NCBI RefSeq assembly: GCF_010183535.1
Contig: NC_071331.1
Coordinates: 434,001-498,000, forward strand
Source of the DNA: Caenorhabditis remanei
Lineage: Eukaryota; Nematoda; Chromadorea; Rhabditida; Rhabditidae
Direction of reading: 5' to 3'
DNA length: 64,000 nucleotides
A program made the translations under genes and the position numbers. Below, in pieces: positions 48,762 to 58,875 of this stretch (positions are counted from its first letter, which is position 1; each line of letters starts with the position of its first letter). Under the pieces are notes generated by a model that was not told where the DNA came from, did no database searches, and saw only the letters and a program-made list of their open reading frames with translations.

Positions 48762-48918
48762 ACCATGTGAGAAGCGCCTGCGGCGCTGTAACACCTAGAA
48801 GGGTGGTGTTGAAGGAGGTTCAGTCGCCGTTAGGCGACGTGAACCGACTGGTACACAAACATTTACAAGATCAATGAAATATTTTGCATCTCTGACCAAT
48901 TTTTCAACTTTTTTGCAG

Positions 48919-49096
48919 CTTCAAAGTACGACCAAGTTCTGAAAAGAGCAGAGCTAGCAATGGCTTGTGTTGAAATGTTGATGAAATGTCAAAGAAAAAA
49001 GCATTTGCAAAAAGTGAGACAACTTGTGAAAATAACAGGAAAAAGGCGCCTGGCGGTATCTATTTCAGCTTTCACGAAACTCGAAACAAGAAATAA
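48919..49096 (+). CDS. Possible terminal exon of an unknown gene
   Basis: A strong acceptor (TTCAACTTTTTTGCAG) opens a frame reading SKYDQVLKRAELAMACVEML and on to a stop, with AATAAATAAA overlapping the stop as a poly(A) signal. The protein is helical and basic. Helitron B would sit in the intron before it. I found no upstream exon that joins in phase. Confidence 0.35.
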
Positions 49097-49694
49097 ATAA
49101 AACCAGAAAAAATTAAAATTATCTTAACTAATTACTCAAATTTACCAACAATTTTCTCGAACAATAAGTATTTCTGTTACAGCTACAACAGATAAAAATT
49201 TTAATTTTCACAATTTTGTTTGTATATGGTTAGCTCAACGGTTGTCTTAACTGGGAGATGTAAAGTTAGCAGTTTCTAACAAAAAGTTAAAAAAAAACAT
49301 TTTCAATGATTTTTTTTTGAAAACTACTCCAAAAGAAGTATTATCAAAACAAAAATAGTTCCGGTATTTTTTTCACGACAAAATGCAGACTCAGTGCAAA
49401 ATTACTACTGAGTCTGCATTCTAACGGGAGGAAAAATGTCGGAACTTTTTTTATTTCAACAATAAATGGTTATCTATAAAATCAAAATCTATTGAACTCC
49501 ACTATTTCATATTTTTTTACACACATATAAATGCGGCGTTTTGCAGTATTGGAATCTAGCACCCTCTCTTTTCCATCGAGGACTTTATCCAACTCCAACT
49601 TTTACAGTTTCATTGGAAACATCTTTCATTTCCATCTAACTTACATTAATAAGCAAGAAGCACGAACAGCGAAGACACCGTAATATTATCCAGA

Positions 49695-51276
49695 TATCAA
49701 AAACAAAATTTGAAAGAGGCTCTCGACGCTCTTCGTGCAGTTATCCCCTATGCTCATTGTGGTTCTGTAAGGAAGTTGAGCAAGATTGCAACATTGCTTC
49801 TGGCTCAAAACCATATAAGCCGGTTGAAGTTTCAAAATATAGATTTCTGTAAATAATCTGTACTGAAAGTACAATATTTCCGTGAATTTGAACGATTATG
49901 CAATAAACTGGCAATTGCTAGAAAAAGTTGCACGTGAAGCACAGAGTTTTCCCACTTTGATCTGTTCACGTCATTTTCTGTTCTTTTTTCAAAGTGTGTT
50001 CAAAAGTACAGAATCGGTATCAATACCGATTCTGTACCAAGAAATTCCTCCAGATTCGGTATGCATACCGCACAGAGTTGAGCGGAATTCCGCCTTCCGC
50101 CTTCCGCCTTCCGCTTTCCGCCACTTTTTTCTTTCCGCCTTCCGCTTTCCGCTCTCCGCCGAAAAATGTTTTACTCCGCCTTCCGCCTTCCGCTTTCCGC
50201 CAGAAATTTTCCTATTTCCGCTTTCCGCCTTCCGCCTTCCGCTGTTTAAAGATTTTTTCCTCAGCTTCAAAAATTTGATCACCTATTCCAATTTACTGAT
50301 ATTTTTGTGGTTTTTTGCAGCAAAGCTATCAGTGTTTATCAAAAAAAAACAAAATTTAACTCAAATTTAACCATTTTAGTCTTTTTTACTACAAAATAAG
50401 GCCAAAATCGTATTTTTGAAAGCGACATTGTGTTCCGCCTTCCGCCCTTTGGCATTTTTTTCCATTCCGCTTTCCGCCTTCCGCCTTCCGCCAAAAAAAT
50501 TTCGCTTCCGCCTTCCGCTCTCCGCTTTCCGCCGATATTTTTTAAATTCCGCCTTCCGCCTTCCGCTTTCCGCCCAAAAAATGTTCATTCCGCTTTCCGC
50601 CTTCCGCCTTCCGCCATTTCAAAAACCGCATTCCGCTCAACTCTGATACCGCATCTGTACTCTGAATAAAAGGTCACGTGAAAAAAAGATTTCTCCAAGT
50701 TTATTCAAAAGTACAGAATCGGTATCGATATCGATTCTGTACCAAACAACAATTCTGTATAAAAGGTCACGTGAAATATTGAAAATCCACAGTTTCAATG
50801 TGTCAAATTTTATTTATGATTTTTTCGTTTACGTGGATTCGAATCTGATGTTTATCGAGTGGTCAAAATGACAAAAATGACAATTTTCGATGAATAATCA
50901 CCTAGATTTTGTTATTCGATTTTGATCAACTTCACATTTTCTTATTCAACAACACAAAAAAGTTTGTATTAATGAACGTTGCAAAAAAGGTTTTAAAGTG
51001 TTTCCTTTTTAAGTAAAACGAAATGAATTAAATAGGATTAAGATATCAATTCTGGAAAATCAGAAAATGAAACAGAAAAAAATTCGAAGATTTTTCCCAT
51101 TCATCTGGACGAGAAAAGTTGAGTTCTCTAAGAAAAAATTATTCGCTGTTTGAAAACCATGCTTTCCACTGAATGACTGTTACCAGAAAATGTTTTTACA
51201 GTTATTTGAATTTCATTCCAAAGCAATCGAGGAGCTGAGTGTTCGTGTCCAAGTTGAAGAAAAAGACACCGTCTGA
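49695..51276 (+). pseudogene. Broken bHLH gene, Olig/BHLHE22 type (hlh-17/31/32-like)
   Basis: At 49695-49817 the frame reads [16 protein letters not shown], then [18 protein letters not shown], which is helix 1, loop and helix 2 of the Olig/BHLHE22 class. At 51202-51276, after the acceptor TTTTTACAG, SKAIEELSVRV matches the segment that follows in C. elegans HLH-17/31/32; that gene family lies near T28F3 as I recall. Faults: the DNA-binding basic region is not in frame upstream; the donor expected right after NHI reads CATATAAGCC with no GT; the frame then hits a stop at 49854. The intron carries the CCGCCTTCCGC arrays. Probably a decaying duplicate; an unusual but working splice form is not excluded. 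Confidence 0.7.
50008..50745. mobile_element. Element made of TTCCGCCTTCCGC arrays between two palindromes
   Basis: Two arrays (about 50089-50245 and 50433-50638) of alternating CCGCCTTCCGC and TTTCCGC words. Each side has a palindrome: ACAGAATCGGTATCAATACC and its complement at about 50009-50038, ACAGAATCGGTATCGATATC and complement at about 50710-50741. TGAGCGGAATTCCGCC marks the array starts. Confidence 0.8.
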
Positions 51277-52167
51277 AAGTTCTAAGCCTGCTGAGAGTTT
51301 GGACAAAGAGTCTTCCCCGAAATTTTAATTTAATTTATTTATTGACTGGGATATAAATCATAAAAATATACAGGAGACCGGATCATGCCCCTCACGAGGC
51401 TATAGACCTGGTTTTTCCTATTGATCAAAAAAAAAATTCATTAAAAAAAACCCCGGCTGAAGGGTTGAAATCCAATCGAGAAAAAACGAAAAAAATTTTT
51501 TTTGAAATTTTTGAAATTTTGTTTTAGAAATGCGTAGTCCTTGTAATTTGCAACATTTTTTGTATTAACACTTATGTTTTAACTCTTCACCATCAAATAG
51601 AAATCTTGAATTTAGTGGAAATCTTCAATTGAGCGGCGTGTGATTTCCAGCTGTCGCGTAAGAGCGGCATACACAAAATAAAAGTTTTTGTTCGAGTAAT
51701 TTTATAATTGGGCTTTGTTTGACACTAAACTACTTACTTTAGAAGACAATTCGGTACATTTTTCATTCATAAAGTTGTGCATAAGTTCAAGTAATATCTC
51801 ACATGAGAATCTCTTGCGTAGGAAACCGTAGATCTTGATAATTTTTTTGTAAAAGACATAACTTGGTCTTACTAAACAACTCCAAAAGTAATAGCGGCGT
51901 TCTCCCAAGTTTTGCTAAAAAACCGATTTTTTGTTTTTTTGGAAAATTTTTTAGTCGACTCACTTTAGCTCTTCATAACTTCTCACATTTTCAATATTTT
52001 CAAAAGATTTTTTTGCAGATGATTGGTAAAGACATGTTCTTTATTTTTGTTTTTTAAATTATAAAGCTACTATTTTGTCGGAATGAGATAATTTAGGAAA
52101 TACTGTTACTTTGGAAAAACGTTATAAAGAAACCGAGTCCATTCGATCATTTGACGGATGATGCATG

Positions 52168-52483
52168 TGTCATGGACGTAAGTTCTGACGTCAACCCCGT
52201 TTTCTAGAAGTTTTTCTGACCGAGAATACTACTGATAAGGAGTGTATAAAATGCTCCTTGTCAGAGTATTCGAGGTCGGTTTTTGATTACTCTTATCTTT
52301 CTTTAATTTCTGTTTGTTGAATAAATATGTAGAAATAACGCAAGTGTGAAGAGGTGTCTTACAGAGATAAAACCGCTACACACAGAGGAAGCCTATTATT
52401 CTCATCGAGAGATGAGAAGGTTATTCCGCTAATACTTTGATGGTCCGGGTCCGTACAACCCCCAACCGGCAAGTATTATTACA
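52168..52483 (+). repeat. 5' LTR
   Basis: TGTCATGGACGTAAG start and AGTATTATTACA end. TATA-like GTATAAAATG at about 52244 and AATAAA at about 52319 mark the likely U3/R promoter and poly(A) signal. Confidence 0.9.
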
Positions 52484-53777
52484 TGGAGGTTCCACTCTTC
52501 ACAGAAGTATACTGCTTCTGTGGAACTCGATTCTCAGAATTCGAGAGTGTGAATTACTATTCCAGCCTCTAGAACTTTCAAAAGTGACTAGGCCTAGGAA
52601 TATCCATTTTCTTGCACTAAGTTTTATTCAGTTTTATGAGGTGGCCACCTACTTTCCTGTAACACCTGTAAACAAGAATATTACTATCTGCACAAAATCT
52701 GCCGAGTTCGTTGAAATTTTCTCGTTCTCATTTATCCGGATACGGAGATTTGCGAAAGGCAAATCTTCAGAAAGGTAGCAGTGATGTTTATTGCTCGGCA
52801 GGTTCGACTCGTTAACCTGAGGAAGAAGTCTCTTTAAGAGCCGATAGTCGTGACCTGAGAAAGGTTCTGCTCAATAGTTGGTTAATAGCCATCGACTTCT
52901 TCTTACGGGTTACACCTCAACGGCTGGTAGCCAACTGATAATGTTGATCGTCGAATCACAGGGAAAGTGACGATAGAAATGATATAATATCAGGAGGATA
53001 GTCCTATTGATGACATTTATGCAGAATTTTGAGAACAACCCGGCGGAGCCCGTGGTATCAATTAGTCATCATCATCGCGTAGAACCTCCGTACTATTCCC
53101 GGACTCTACCGTATGATTATTTTCTCACGTGACAACGGTCAACGGATCCAAAAAGACCAAAGTCAAAAAGTGATCGATTTCCCAAATTTTTTTTCGGAAA
53201 ACGTAAAACTTGAATAATAAACGTGATAGTGCTAGAAAAGTAGTGACACCCTATCAAAGTGAAGTTGTAAAAGTCGAATTGACTAAAAGAACTTCAACAT
53301 GATAAGGATCAAAAACCTGACCACTCTTGTTGGCCACATATACAGTCTTAACCTTGATTTCAACATTCATTTTCCAAATGAAACCCGAAAATCTAACAAA
53401 TAAGACAGTGGTTGACAGTACTTATTTTCTCCCGTCTGAAAAAGCAGAGAGAATACTATATGACTAGAATGACTTTTCAAATTGACGAAAGCATCTATTA
53501 GTCAGAAGTTTTACGACTCTCCGAGATCGTAAAACGAAAATTGAGATGCCGAGCACTAAAATTAGGTAGGCAAACAACCAGGAATTCAATGACGCAACAC
53601 GACTACGGAGATCAGTATAGTCTCCGTTAGTGACGCAAATGAGATAACTGAAGAAAACGTTATCAGAAAGTCAAAGAAAACTCTGGAAAATCTGATGACG
53701 CAAATGAAGATTGACCATAACTGATAAGAAACAGTATAAAAGAGGACTGTATACTTCAGTGGGTCACTACAACTCTA
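52484..53777 (+). promoter_or_regulatory. Untranslated leader of the LTR element
   Basis: The first bases TGGAGGTTCC are the probable tRNA primer-binding site. No long frame. A second TATA-like word GTATAAAAGAGG lies at about 53734, only 44 bases before the first Gag ATG, and TTGTCAG at about 53801 could be a splice acceptor. Confidence 0.6.
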
Positions 53778-55946
53778 ATGTTGCATCTTCGTAATTGTCA
53801 GGTTATTCGCCCAGCGCTAGGTGCGAGACCCCCCGGAGCTCGAGTCGAGCAACCGGCAGGTCGAGCAAGAGCGCAGGCCGCTGAACCAGTAGCCCCAAGG
53901 ATGACCTTTAAGGACATCAAGACAGCTACTGAAGCAATGCTCACCTCTCTTCCGAAGTTTACCGGAGAGAGAGATGAGGAAACATTCGCTCAATGGATAC
54001 AAAAGTATGCCATTGAGGCGAACACACTCCGTCTCGGAAGGCAGCTAACTGCGGGAATCTTTCCGCGGATGCTGACCGGCTCAGCTCGTCTTAAATATGA
54101 CGGGTTAACGGACGCTGAGAAAGCGGACTTTGCCTTGGCTACTCAAGCTCTCGCCGTGAAATTAAGAAATCACGGAGGGCGAAACAGGATCATGAGCGAA
54201 ATGTCCAAGGCAACTAAAAAGTCATCGGAATCGATGATAAAGTTTGCCAAGCGAGTAGAGTCTCTCGTAAATGCCTCATTCCCGGCGGGGACAGATGAGC
54301 AACGAGCTGAACTCACTATCAATCGTTTTATTGAAGGGCTTCCAACGCGAATCCGGACCAAAGTTAAGGTCGAGGACGCTCCGGAAGATCTAGATGAAGC
54401 GATTGAACTCGCAGAAAAGATGAAGGAAATCATGCGCGAGGAGGACCAAGAAACTATCAATCTGATTGATGATGTAACCAGGTCCGGCCGTGATGAGGTA
54501 GAAGAGATTCTGAGAGATCAAGTGAGACAGCTCACTATTGAAAACGAGGAACAGCAACGTTTGCTCGATCAAGATCGTTGGAACCACTACCAATCTCCAT
54601 CAAACTTCCAAGGACGAAACCCAAACAACGGGTATGGTCGCAACCAAAACCAACGAGTTCGATTCTCCGATCAGCAGAATCGTGGAAATTTTCATCACCA
54701 AAGAAGCACGTCAAATTTTGAACGAACTTCGCGGAATGAAGAAAACTCCCGCTCTAGAAGAGGATGGCAAACAAACCGAGCTCCGGCACAATCAGGAATT
54801 CATTTCTTAATGATAGTGACGTGCGTTGCTCTTTGCTTCCCCTTGGTGACAGCCGATTTCCAAATTTGTCCGAATGTCCGAAGTGGAGAATATTTTTCAC
54901 CACCACCTCAAATGACATGCGAACTTAACCCAATGGAAACGGTAGTGAAAGCGACGATTGATATTTATACAGAGTTTGGAGGATCTATAAAGGCAAAAGC
55001 TCATAGATGTGCCCAAACGGAGTATCAAGCTTGTGAAGAAAAAGGCTTCTGGATCTTTCAGGAAAACGACAACATTGTCAATATCACTGTAAAGCCGATG
55101 AGCCACGACGATTGCCTCCAAGCCATTGACCAACACCAAGTGAAAAACCAAACACTGGTTTCTATGGGGAATGGAATTTTTCATTCAAAACCCCATGTGG
55201 TGAACAAAACAAAACTTCCAAATGGAACCTACTGTAATGCAGGAGTGGTATACATGTTGGAAGTTGGTGAAATTGCAACTCCAGACGGAGATCGAGTGAT
55301 AACCTCATTAGGTGACACAGCGAATTGCAAAGCAGCGACTGGTGAATGTGAAATCTATGATGCTCGAATTGTTTGGAGCTCAGAGAAAATCACAAAGTTC
55401 TGCAAATATTCTAAGGTAGAAACCACGGAAGCATTTGTGACGAAAACCAAAATCGCGATTCCGTCCCTCCAAATGGCTCTTGAAATTAAACAAGACCAAA
55501 ACGAGACACACACGGAAAATTGTGGTCTCCGCATGGCGGTGATAACAAATAACGGGTTTGTGATTTCTATCACAAATCATAAACAATCACTTTCTGAACT
55601 GATTGACTCGGTCGAAAACAAAAAGACCAGAAGGAAGAGATCCTTGCAATTGAAAAACAGACCATCGGATTTGCTAATCCAACGTCTGTATGGACCAAAT
55701 GCAACTCTCTCAAGTTATCCTATGTTCTCCTATGACCCCATTACTGATCCGCGAATTCTGCACGAGATCAGAAGATATGACATCGCTTTGAGTCACATTC
55801 GCTATCAATGGGAAAATTTTGATCTCCCCGATAAGCAAATTGCGGTGCTCAGGGCAATCAGGGAGGGGGAATACAGAAAGCAACTCATTCGAGAGCTCAG
55901 AAGATGTTGGAAACCTCAAGAATGCTGTGACCATAAAGCAACTTGA
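53778..55946 (+). CDS. Gag fused in frame to envelope-like surface domain
   Basis: 722 codons. Residues about 42-235 resemble a retrotransposon capsid (LPKFTGERDEETFAQWI, then LTGSARLKYDGL and an MHR-like FIEGLP stretch). A Gln/Asn/Arg-rich basic tail replaces a zinc knuckle, and I see no CCHC box. At about residue 345 a hydrophobic segment (LMIVTCVALCFPLVTA) looks like a signal peptide. A Cys-rich, multiply N-glycosylatable region follows, with a furin-type KTRRKR at about residue 616. The frame ends in the next ORF's overlap (55819-55946). Gag and a secretory glycoprotein in one frame is odd; alternative splicing or internal initiation may separate them. Confidence 0.75.
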   Translation: MLHLRNCQVIRPALGARPPGARVEQPAGRARAQAAEPVAPRMTFKDIKTATEAMLTSLPKFTGERDEETFAQWIQKYAIEANTLRLGRQLTAGIFPRMLTGSARLKYDGLTDAEKADFALATQALAVKLRNHGGRNRIMSEMSKATKKSSESMIKFAKRVESLVNASFPAGTDEQRAELTINRFIEGLPTRIRTKVKVEDAPEDLDEAIELAEKMKEIMREEDQETINLIDDVTRSGRDEVEEILRDQVRQLTIENEEQQRLLDQDRWNHYQSPSNFQGRNPNNGYGRNQNQRVRFSDQQNRGNFHHQRSTSNFERTSRNEENSRSRRGWQTNRAPAQSGIHFLMIVTCVALCFPLVTADFQICPNVRSGEYFSPPPQMTCELNPMETVVKATIDIYTEFGGSIKAKAHRCAQTEYQACEEKGFWIFQENDNIVNITVKPMSHDDCLQAIDQHQVKNQTLVSMGNGIFHSKPHVVNKTKLPNGTYCNAGVVYMLEVGEIATPDGDRVITSLGDTANCKAATGECEIYDARIVWSSEKITKFCKYSKVETTEAFVTKTKIAIPSLQMALEIKQDQNETHTENCGLRMAVITNNGFVISITNHKQSLSELIDSVENKKTRRKRSLQLKNRPSDLLIQRLYGPNATLSSYPMFSYDPITDPRILHEIRRYDIALSHIRYQWENFDLPDKQIAVLRAIREGEYRKQLIRELRRCWKPQECCDHKAT

Positions 55947-58437
55947 ACAACCATCACACCACTTCGATGGGTATCTGAATGAAGAATTCGGAGCTGCCAG
56001 AGTACTAGTAGGAAGTGAGAAAAGGGAGTGGAGTGTACATACACCACCCACCGCCCCAATCACCACCCGAACGCCCAGGAGCAGAGAAGCTGCTGGCATC
56101 GAGTACATCAGACAAATGTCTGATATACATCGGAAAGCAACTGAAAACCGAGACAACTCTCAACTCAACGGGAGACTTCAGTTCGTTGCCGACAGGATCA
56201 TTGAAGCAAACCACCAGGAGTTCGATAACATTTATCACAAACTTTGTGAGATGCAAAACTCACATATTGAGATATCGAAAACCCTGTTAGCCATTGACCC
56301 CACACTCGGAATGCGTGCCTTGTTGAAAAGACAAGACGTAGTCGCAAAAAGAGCAGGAATGGTGTACCTAGTATCACAATGCAGTCAAGTAACAGTTGAC
56401 GAAGTGTACTATGACCATAACGTTAATGGAACTTGCTACGTCGATACACCAGTCAGGTTACAGAACCAAACATGGTTCATTGCCCCAGGCATGGAAAAAG
56501 ACTTAGTGAAAGCAAGTGCAGAAATCCCATGTGAAGAAGTCACATTAGGAATCTACAAGGATGAAGACGGAAACTGGAAGAGCCGAAATGGTCCTTCAGT
56601 GGTCCGCAATATCCCGATCACTTTCATGAAAAAGGTTGAAAAAATCAACCTTACGTTATCAGCTCCACCAGTATTCAACAAACTGGAAAATATTGATAAC
56701 CCGTTGGTGTATTTAGCAACCTGGACAGTTAGTATGATGAGATTGAAAGAGACACAGATGGAATTAATGCGGAATTTACGCAGTAAGGGTCTATCTTCAT
56801 CTCCAATCGAACATATCCTGGGCGATGGTGCAGGAAAACTTCTGGGCATTGTGGGTGAAATCCACAACAGCATAGAAGAAAAAAATGGTTTTATAAGAAC
56901 GCACATTATATCAGTTATAAAAAGCGTCGTAATACCAATCCTAATCATTCTGGTGTTAGCAGCAGCTGCAGTTATAGCTTTGAAAATTTATTTGTTCAAA
57001 AAAGCAGCCGGCACAGCTATCTCAGAACTGGTGAACCTCACGCGAAGTGCCCCACTATCAACTCAAAAAGTGATAAGACGGTGGAAACCCGAAGTCCATA
57101 ACATCATGTTACAGGACGAGGATGCCACTGAGCTTGATGTTTTTAGCATTGAAAGAAGTGATTCAGTAGTTACCATACCTCAAGTACATACTATCTTAAC
57201 CTATGACGGTATGTATACGGTACCGAGACTACCAATCCAAGTCAACCATGAAAATGCTATCGCCCTAATTGACACCGGAGCGTCCATTTCTCTTATCACG
57301 GACATGATGATAAAGAGACTGGGGGCTGAGAAGAAAATTCAAAAATGCTCTCCAGCATACGCTACGACGGCAAACGGCGAGTTAATGCATTTTCAAGGAA
57401 TGGTGTCGGAGATCGTGTCTGTAGGGACATACCACGTTCTCATGAAACTATTTATAGTTGAGGAGAAAGGAGCCCCAGAACAATGTGTTCTCGGAATGGA
57501 CTTCATCCAACAACTGAACAAGCAGAAGCTTAATGTTTCATTCAACCCAGCGGGAGACATCACCATTGGAGAAATGAATGTTAAGATGCTGAGTCAAGAA
57601 GACTGTCAAAGAATTTCCAAAAGTCAGACGGAGATTTATATTGGCAAAGTCAAAAACTCAGAAAAGGACTCTGAACGGGAGGAAAAACCACCTATTGTGA
57701 TTCAATCGCAAAAAGAGGGGAATAATTCCACCGTAAATTTCCCCCCGAAAAATATCGTTTTTGGGAGGGTGACCGTATCACCGACTGATATCATGCTGAA
57801 AACTCTTCGGTCTTGCTATCAGAACGATGATGATCTGGTAGAAAATTTGACGGAATCCATCCGTCAATGTCATGAGCTCGTGTCGAGAACACTGGAAAAT
57901 TCTCAAAACGAGACTAAAAAGACGCATGACGCAAGGAGGAAGGTCGCCGAACCTGACTTCCAAATTGGAGACAAGGTAGTGATAAAAGACCACACAGCGG
58001 GAAAACTGATGCATCAGTGTGCAAGACCGGTCATTATCACTGCTACCACCGCGTCCACGATCACAGTGAAGACTGAGAGAGGAAAACTCGAAACAGTTCA
58101 CAAGAATCGGGTGAAGAAGTTCATCGAGGAGGGCCAGGACAAGACTACAAGAACAAGCCGCAACAGTGCCAGGGATGCTGAGGAGGAGGAATGCTCACCA
58201 ACGCCAGGAGACAAGAGAAGTCGTCAACCAAGGACTAGGAGAATCAACAGTGCTGGAAGTATTTTGGATCACCCCACTCAACAACAACAACGACGTTTCA
58301 CTTTACATGGGGAGCCGAATCAAATGCCAGAACAATCAGAAGGATCCTTGAAGCAGTCGACGCCCACCTCACTGGACAATGCATTGCGACGCAGTCGACG
58401 TCTCCAGCAGTTGCCGGTAGAACATACATCTCTCTAA
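55819..58437 (+). CDS. Envelope-like membrane part, aspartic protease, integrase C-terminus
   Basis: 872 codons, in the +1 frame relative to the first ORF with a 128-base overlap, so translation would need a frameshift or splicing, or one base has been gained or lost here. About residues 70-365 continue the ectodomain (paired Cys, N-glycosylation sites). A transmembrane helix lies at about 367-394 (VVIPILIILVLAAAAVIALK). The protease has ALIDTGASISLI at about 482 and CVLGMDFI near 557. From about 640 the sequence jumps to an integrase tail (FGRV, then FQIGDKVVIKD), followed by a Ser/Arg-rich end. Reverse transcriptase, RNase H and integrase catalytic domains are missing and the deletion keeps the frame open. 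Confidence 0.78.
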   Translation: MISPISKLRCSGQSGRGNTESNSFESSEDVGNLKNAVTIKQLEQPSHHFDGYLNEEFGAARVLVGSEKREWSVHTPPTAPITTRTPRSREAAGIEYIRQMSDIHRKATENRDNSQLNGRLQFVADRIIEANHQEFDNIYHKLCEMQNSHIEISKTLLAIDPTLGMRALLKRQDVVAKRAGMVYLVSQCSQVTVDEVYYDHNVNGTCYVDTPVRLQNQTWFIAPGMEKDLVKASAEIPCEEVTLGIYKDEDGNWKSRNGPSVVRNIPITFMKKVEKINLTLSAPPVFNKLENIDNPLVYLATWTVSMMRLKETQMELMRNLRSKGLSSSPIEHILGDGAGKLLGIVGEIHNSIEEKNGFIRTHIISVIKSVVIPILIILVLAAAAVIALKIYLFKKAAGTAISELVNLTRSAPLSTQKVIRRWKPEVHNIMLQDEDATELDVFSIERSDSVVTIPQVHTILTYDGMYTVPRLPIQVNHENAIALIDTGASISLITDMMIKRLGAEKKIQKCSPAYATTANGELMHFQGMVSEIVSVGTYHVLMKLFIVEEKGAPEQCVLGMDFIQQLNKQKLNVSFNPAGDITIGEMNVKMLSQEDCQRISKSQTEIYIGKVKNSEKDSEREEKPPIVIQSQKEGNNSTVNFPPKNIVFGRVTVSPTDIMLKTLRSCYQNDDDLVENLTESIRQCHELVSRTLENSQNETKKTHDARRKVAEPDFQIGDKVVIKDHTAGKLMHQCARPVIITATTASTITVKTERGKLETVHKNRVKKFIEEGQDKTTRTSRNSARDAEEEECSPTPGDKRSRQPRTRRINSAGSILDHPTQQQQRRFTLHGEPNQMPEQSEGSLKQSTPTSLDNALRRSRRLQQLPVEHTSL

Positions 58438-58506
58438 TATTTCTTTTTATTTATTTATAATTTTCTTTTTTAACGCCCGGGACGAGCTTGTCCTAAGGGT
58501 GGGGGA

Positions 58507-58822
58507 TGTCATGGACGTAAGTTCTGACGTCAACCCCGTTTTCTAGAAGTTTTTCTGACCGAGAATACTACTGATAAGGAGTGTATAAAATGCTCCTTGT
58601 CAGAGTATTCGAGGTCGGTTTTTGATTACTCTTATCTTTCTTTAATTTCTGTTTGTTGAATAAATATGTAGAAATAACGCAAGTGTGAAGAGGTGTCTTA
58701 CAGAGATAAAACCGCTACACACAGAGGAAGCCTATTATTCTCATCGAGAGATGAGAAGGTTATTCCGCTAATACTTTGATGGTCCGGGTCCGTACAACCC
58801 CCAACCGGCAAGTATTATTACA
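58507..58822 (+). repeat. 3' LTR
   Basis: Same length (316) as the 5' LTR and, comparing by eye, the same sequence. Preceded by the polypurine tract. Confidence 0.9.
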
Positions 58823-58875
58823 CATGTTTACACACTCAAATGTAGATCAAACCAAAAAATGAGATTTAATTAGAA

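Larger units (their letters stand above)
47143..48851 (+). mobile_element. Helitron (non-autonomous), copy B
   Basis: The 5' end is A|TCTTTACTAATAATATTC followed by GTCTGTCGATTTATTTGTT and TAGTGGACCGATTTTTATGAAA, typical of Helitron left ends. The 3' end has the hairpin GTCGCCGTTAGGCGAC, then GTGAACCGACTGG|T, i.e. a CTRR end before a host T. The last about 75 bases match copy A at 58876-59512. No Rep/helicase is seen. Inside are a tRNA-like module, three GGCGGCATCGCCGC hairpins (about 48118, 48233, 48509) and a 97-codon frame. Confidence 0.75.
52168..58822 (+). mobile_element. LTR retrotransposon with envelope-like domain, RT deleted
   Basis: 6655 bases, with 316-base LTRs that appear identical, TG...CA ends and a 4-base CATG duplication (52164-52167 and 58823-58826). 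A polypurine tract AAGGGTGGGGGA lies just before the right LTR, and TGGAGGTTCC just after the left LTR fits a primer-binding site. Order: 1.3-kb leader, Gag, envelope-like glycoprotein, aspartic protease, integrase C-terminus. Reverse transcriptase, RNase H and the integrase core are absent. Ty3/gypsy-like by protease and integrase tail; possibly the Cer1 group. Confidence 0.88.

Noticed and set aside
49989..50669. Frames encoding SAFRLPP or AEGGRRKAE repeats
   Set aside because: All frames on both strands stay open through the CCGCCTTCCGC arrays because the arrays lack stops; no protein is implied.
53821..53900. CRISPR-like or bacterial features anywhere in the window
   Set aside because: No spaced direct-repeat array with unique spacers exists; all arrays seen are contiguous tandem repeats or palindromes, and the genes are eukaryotic.
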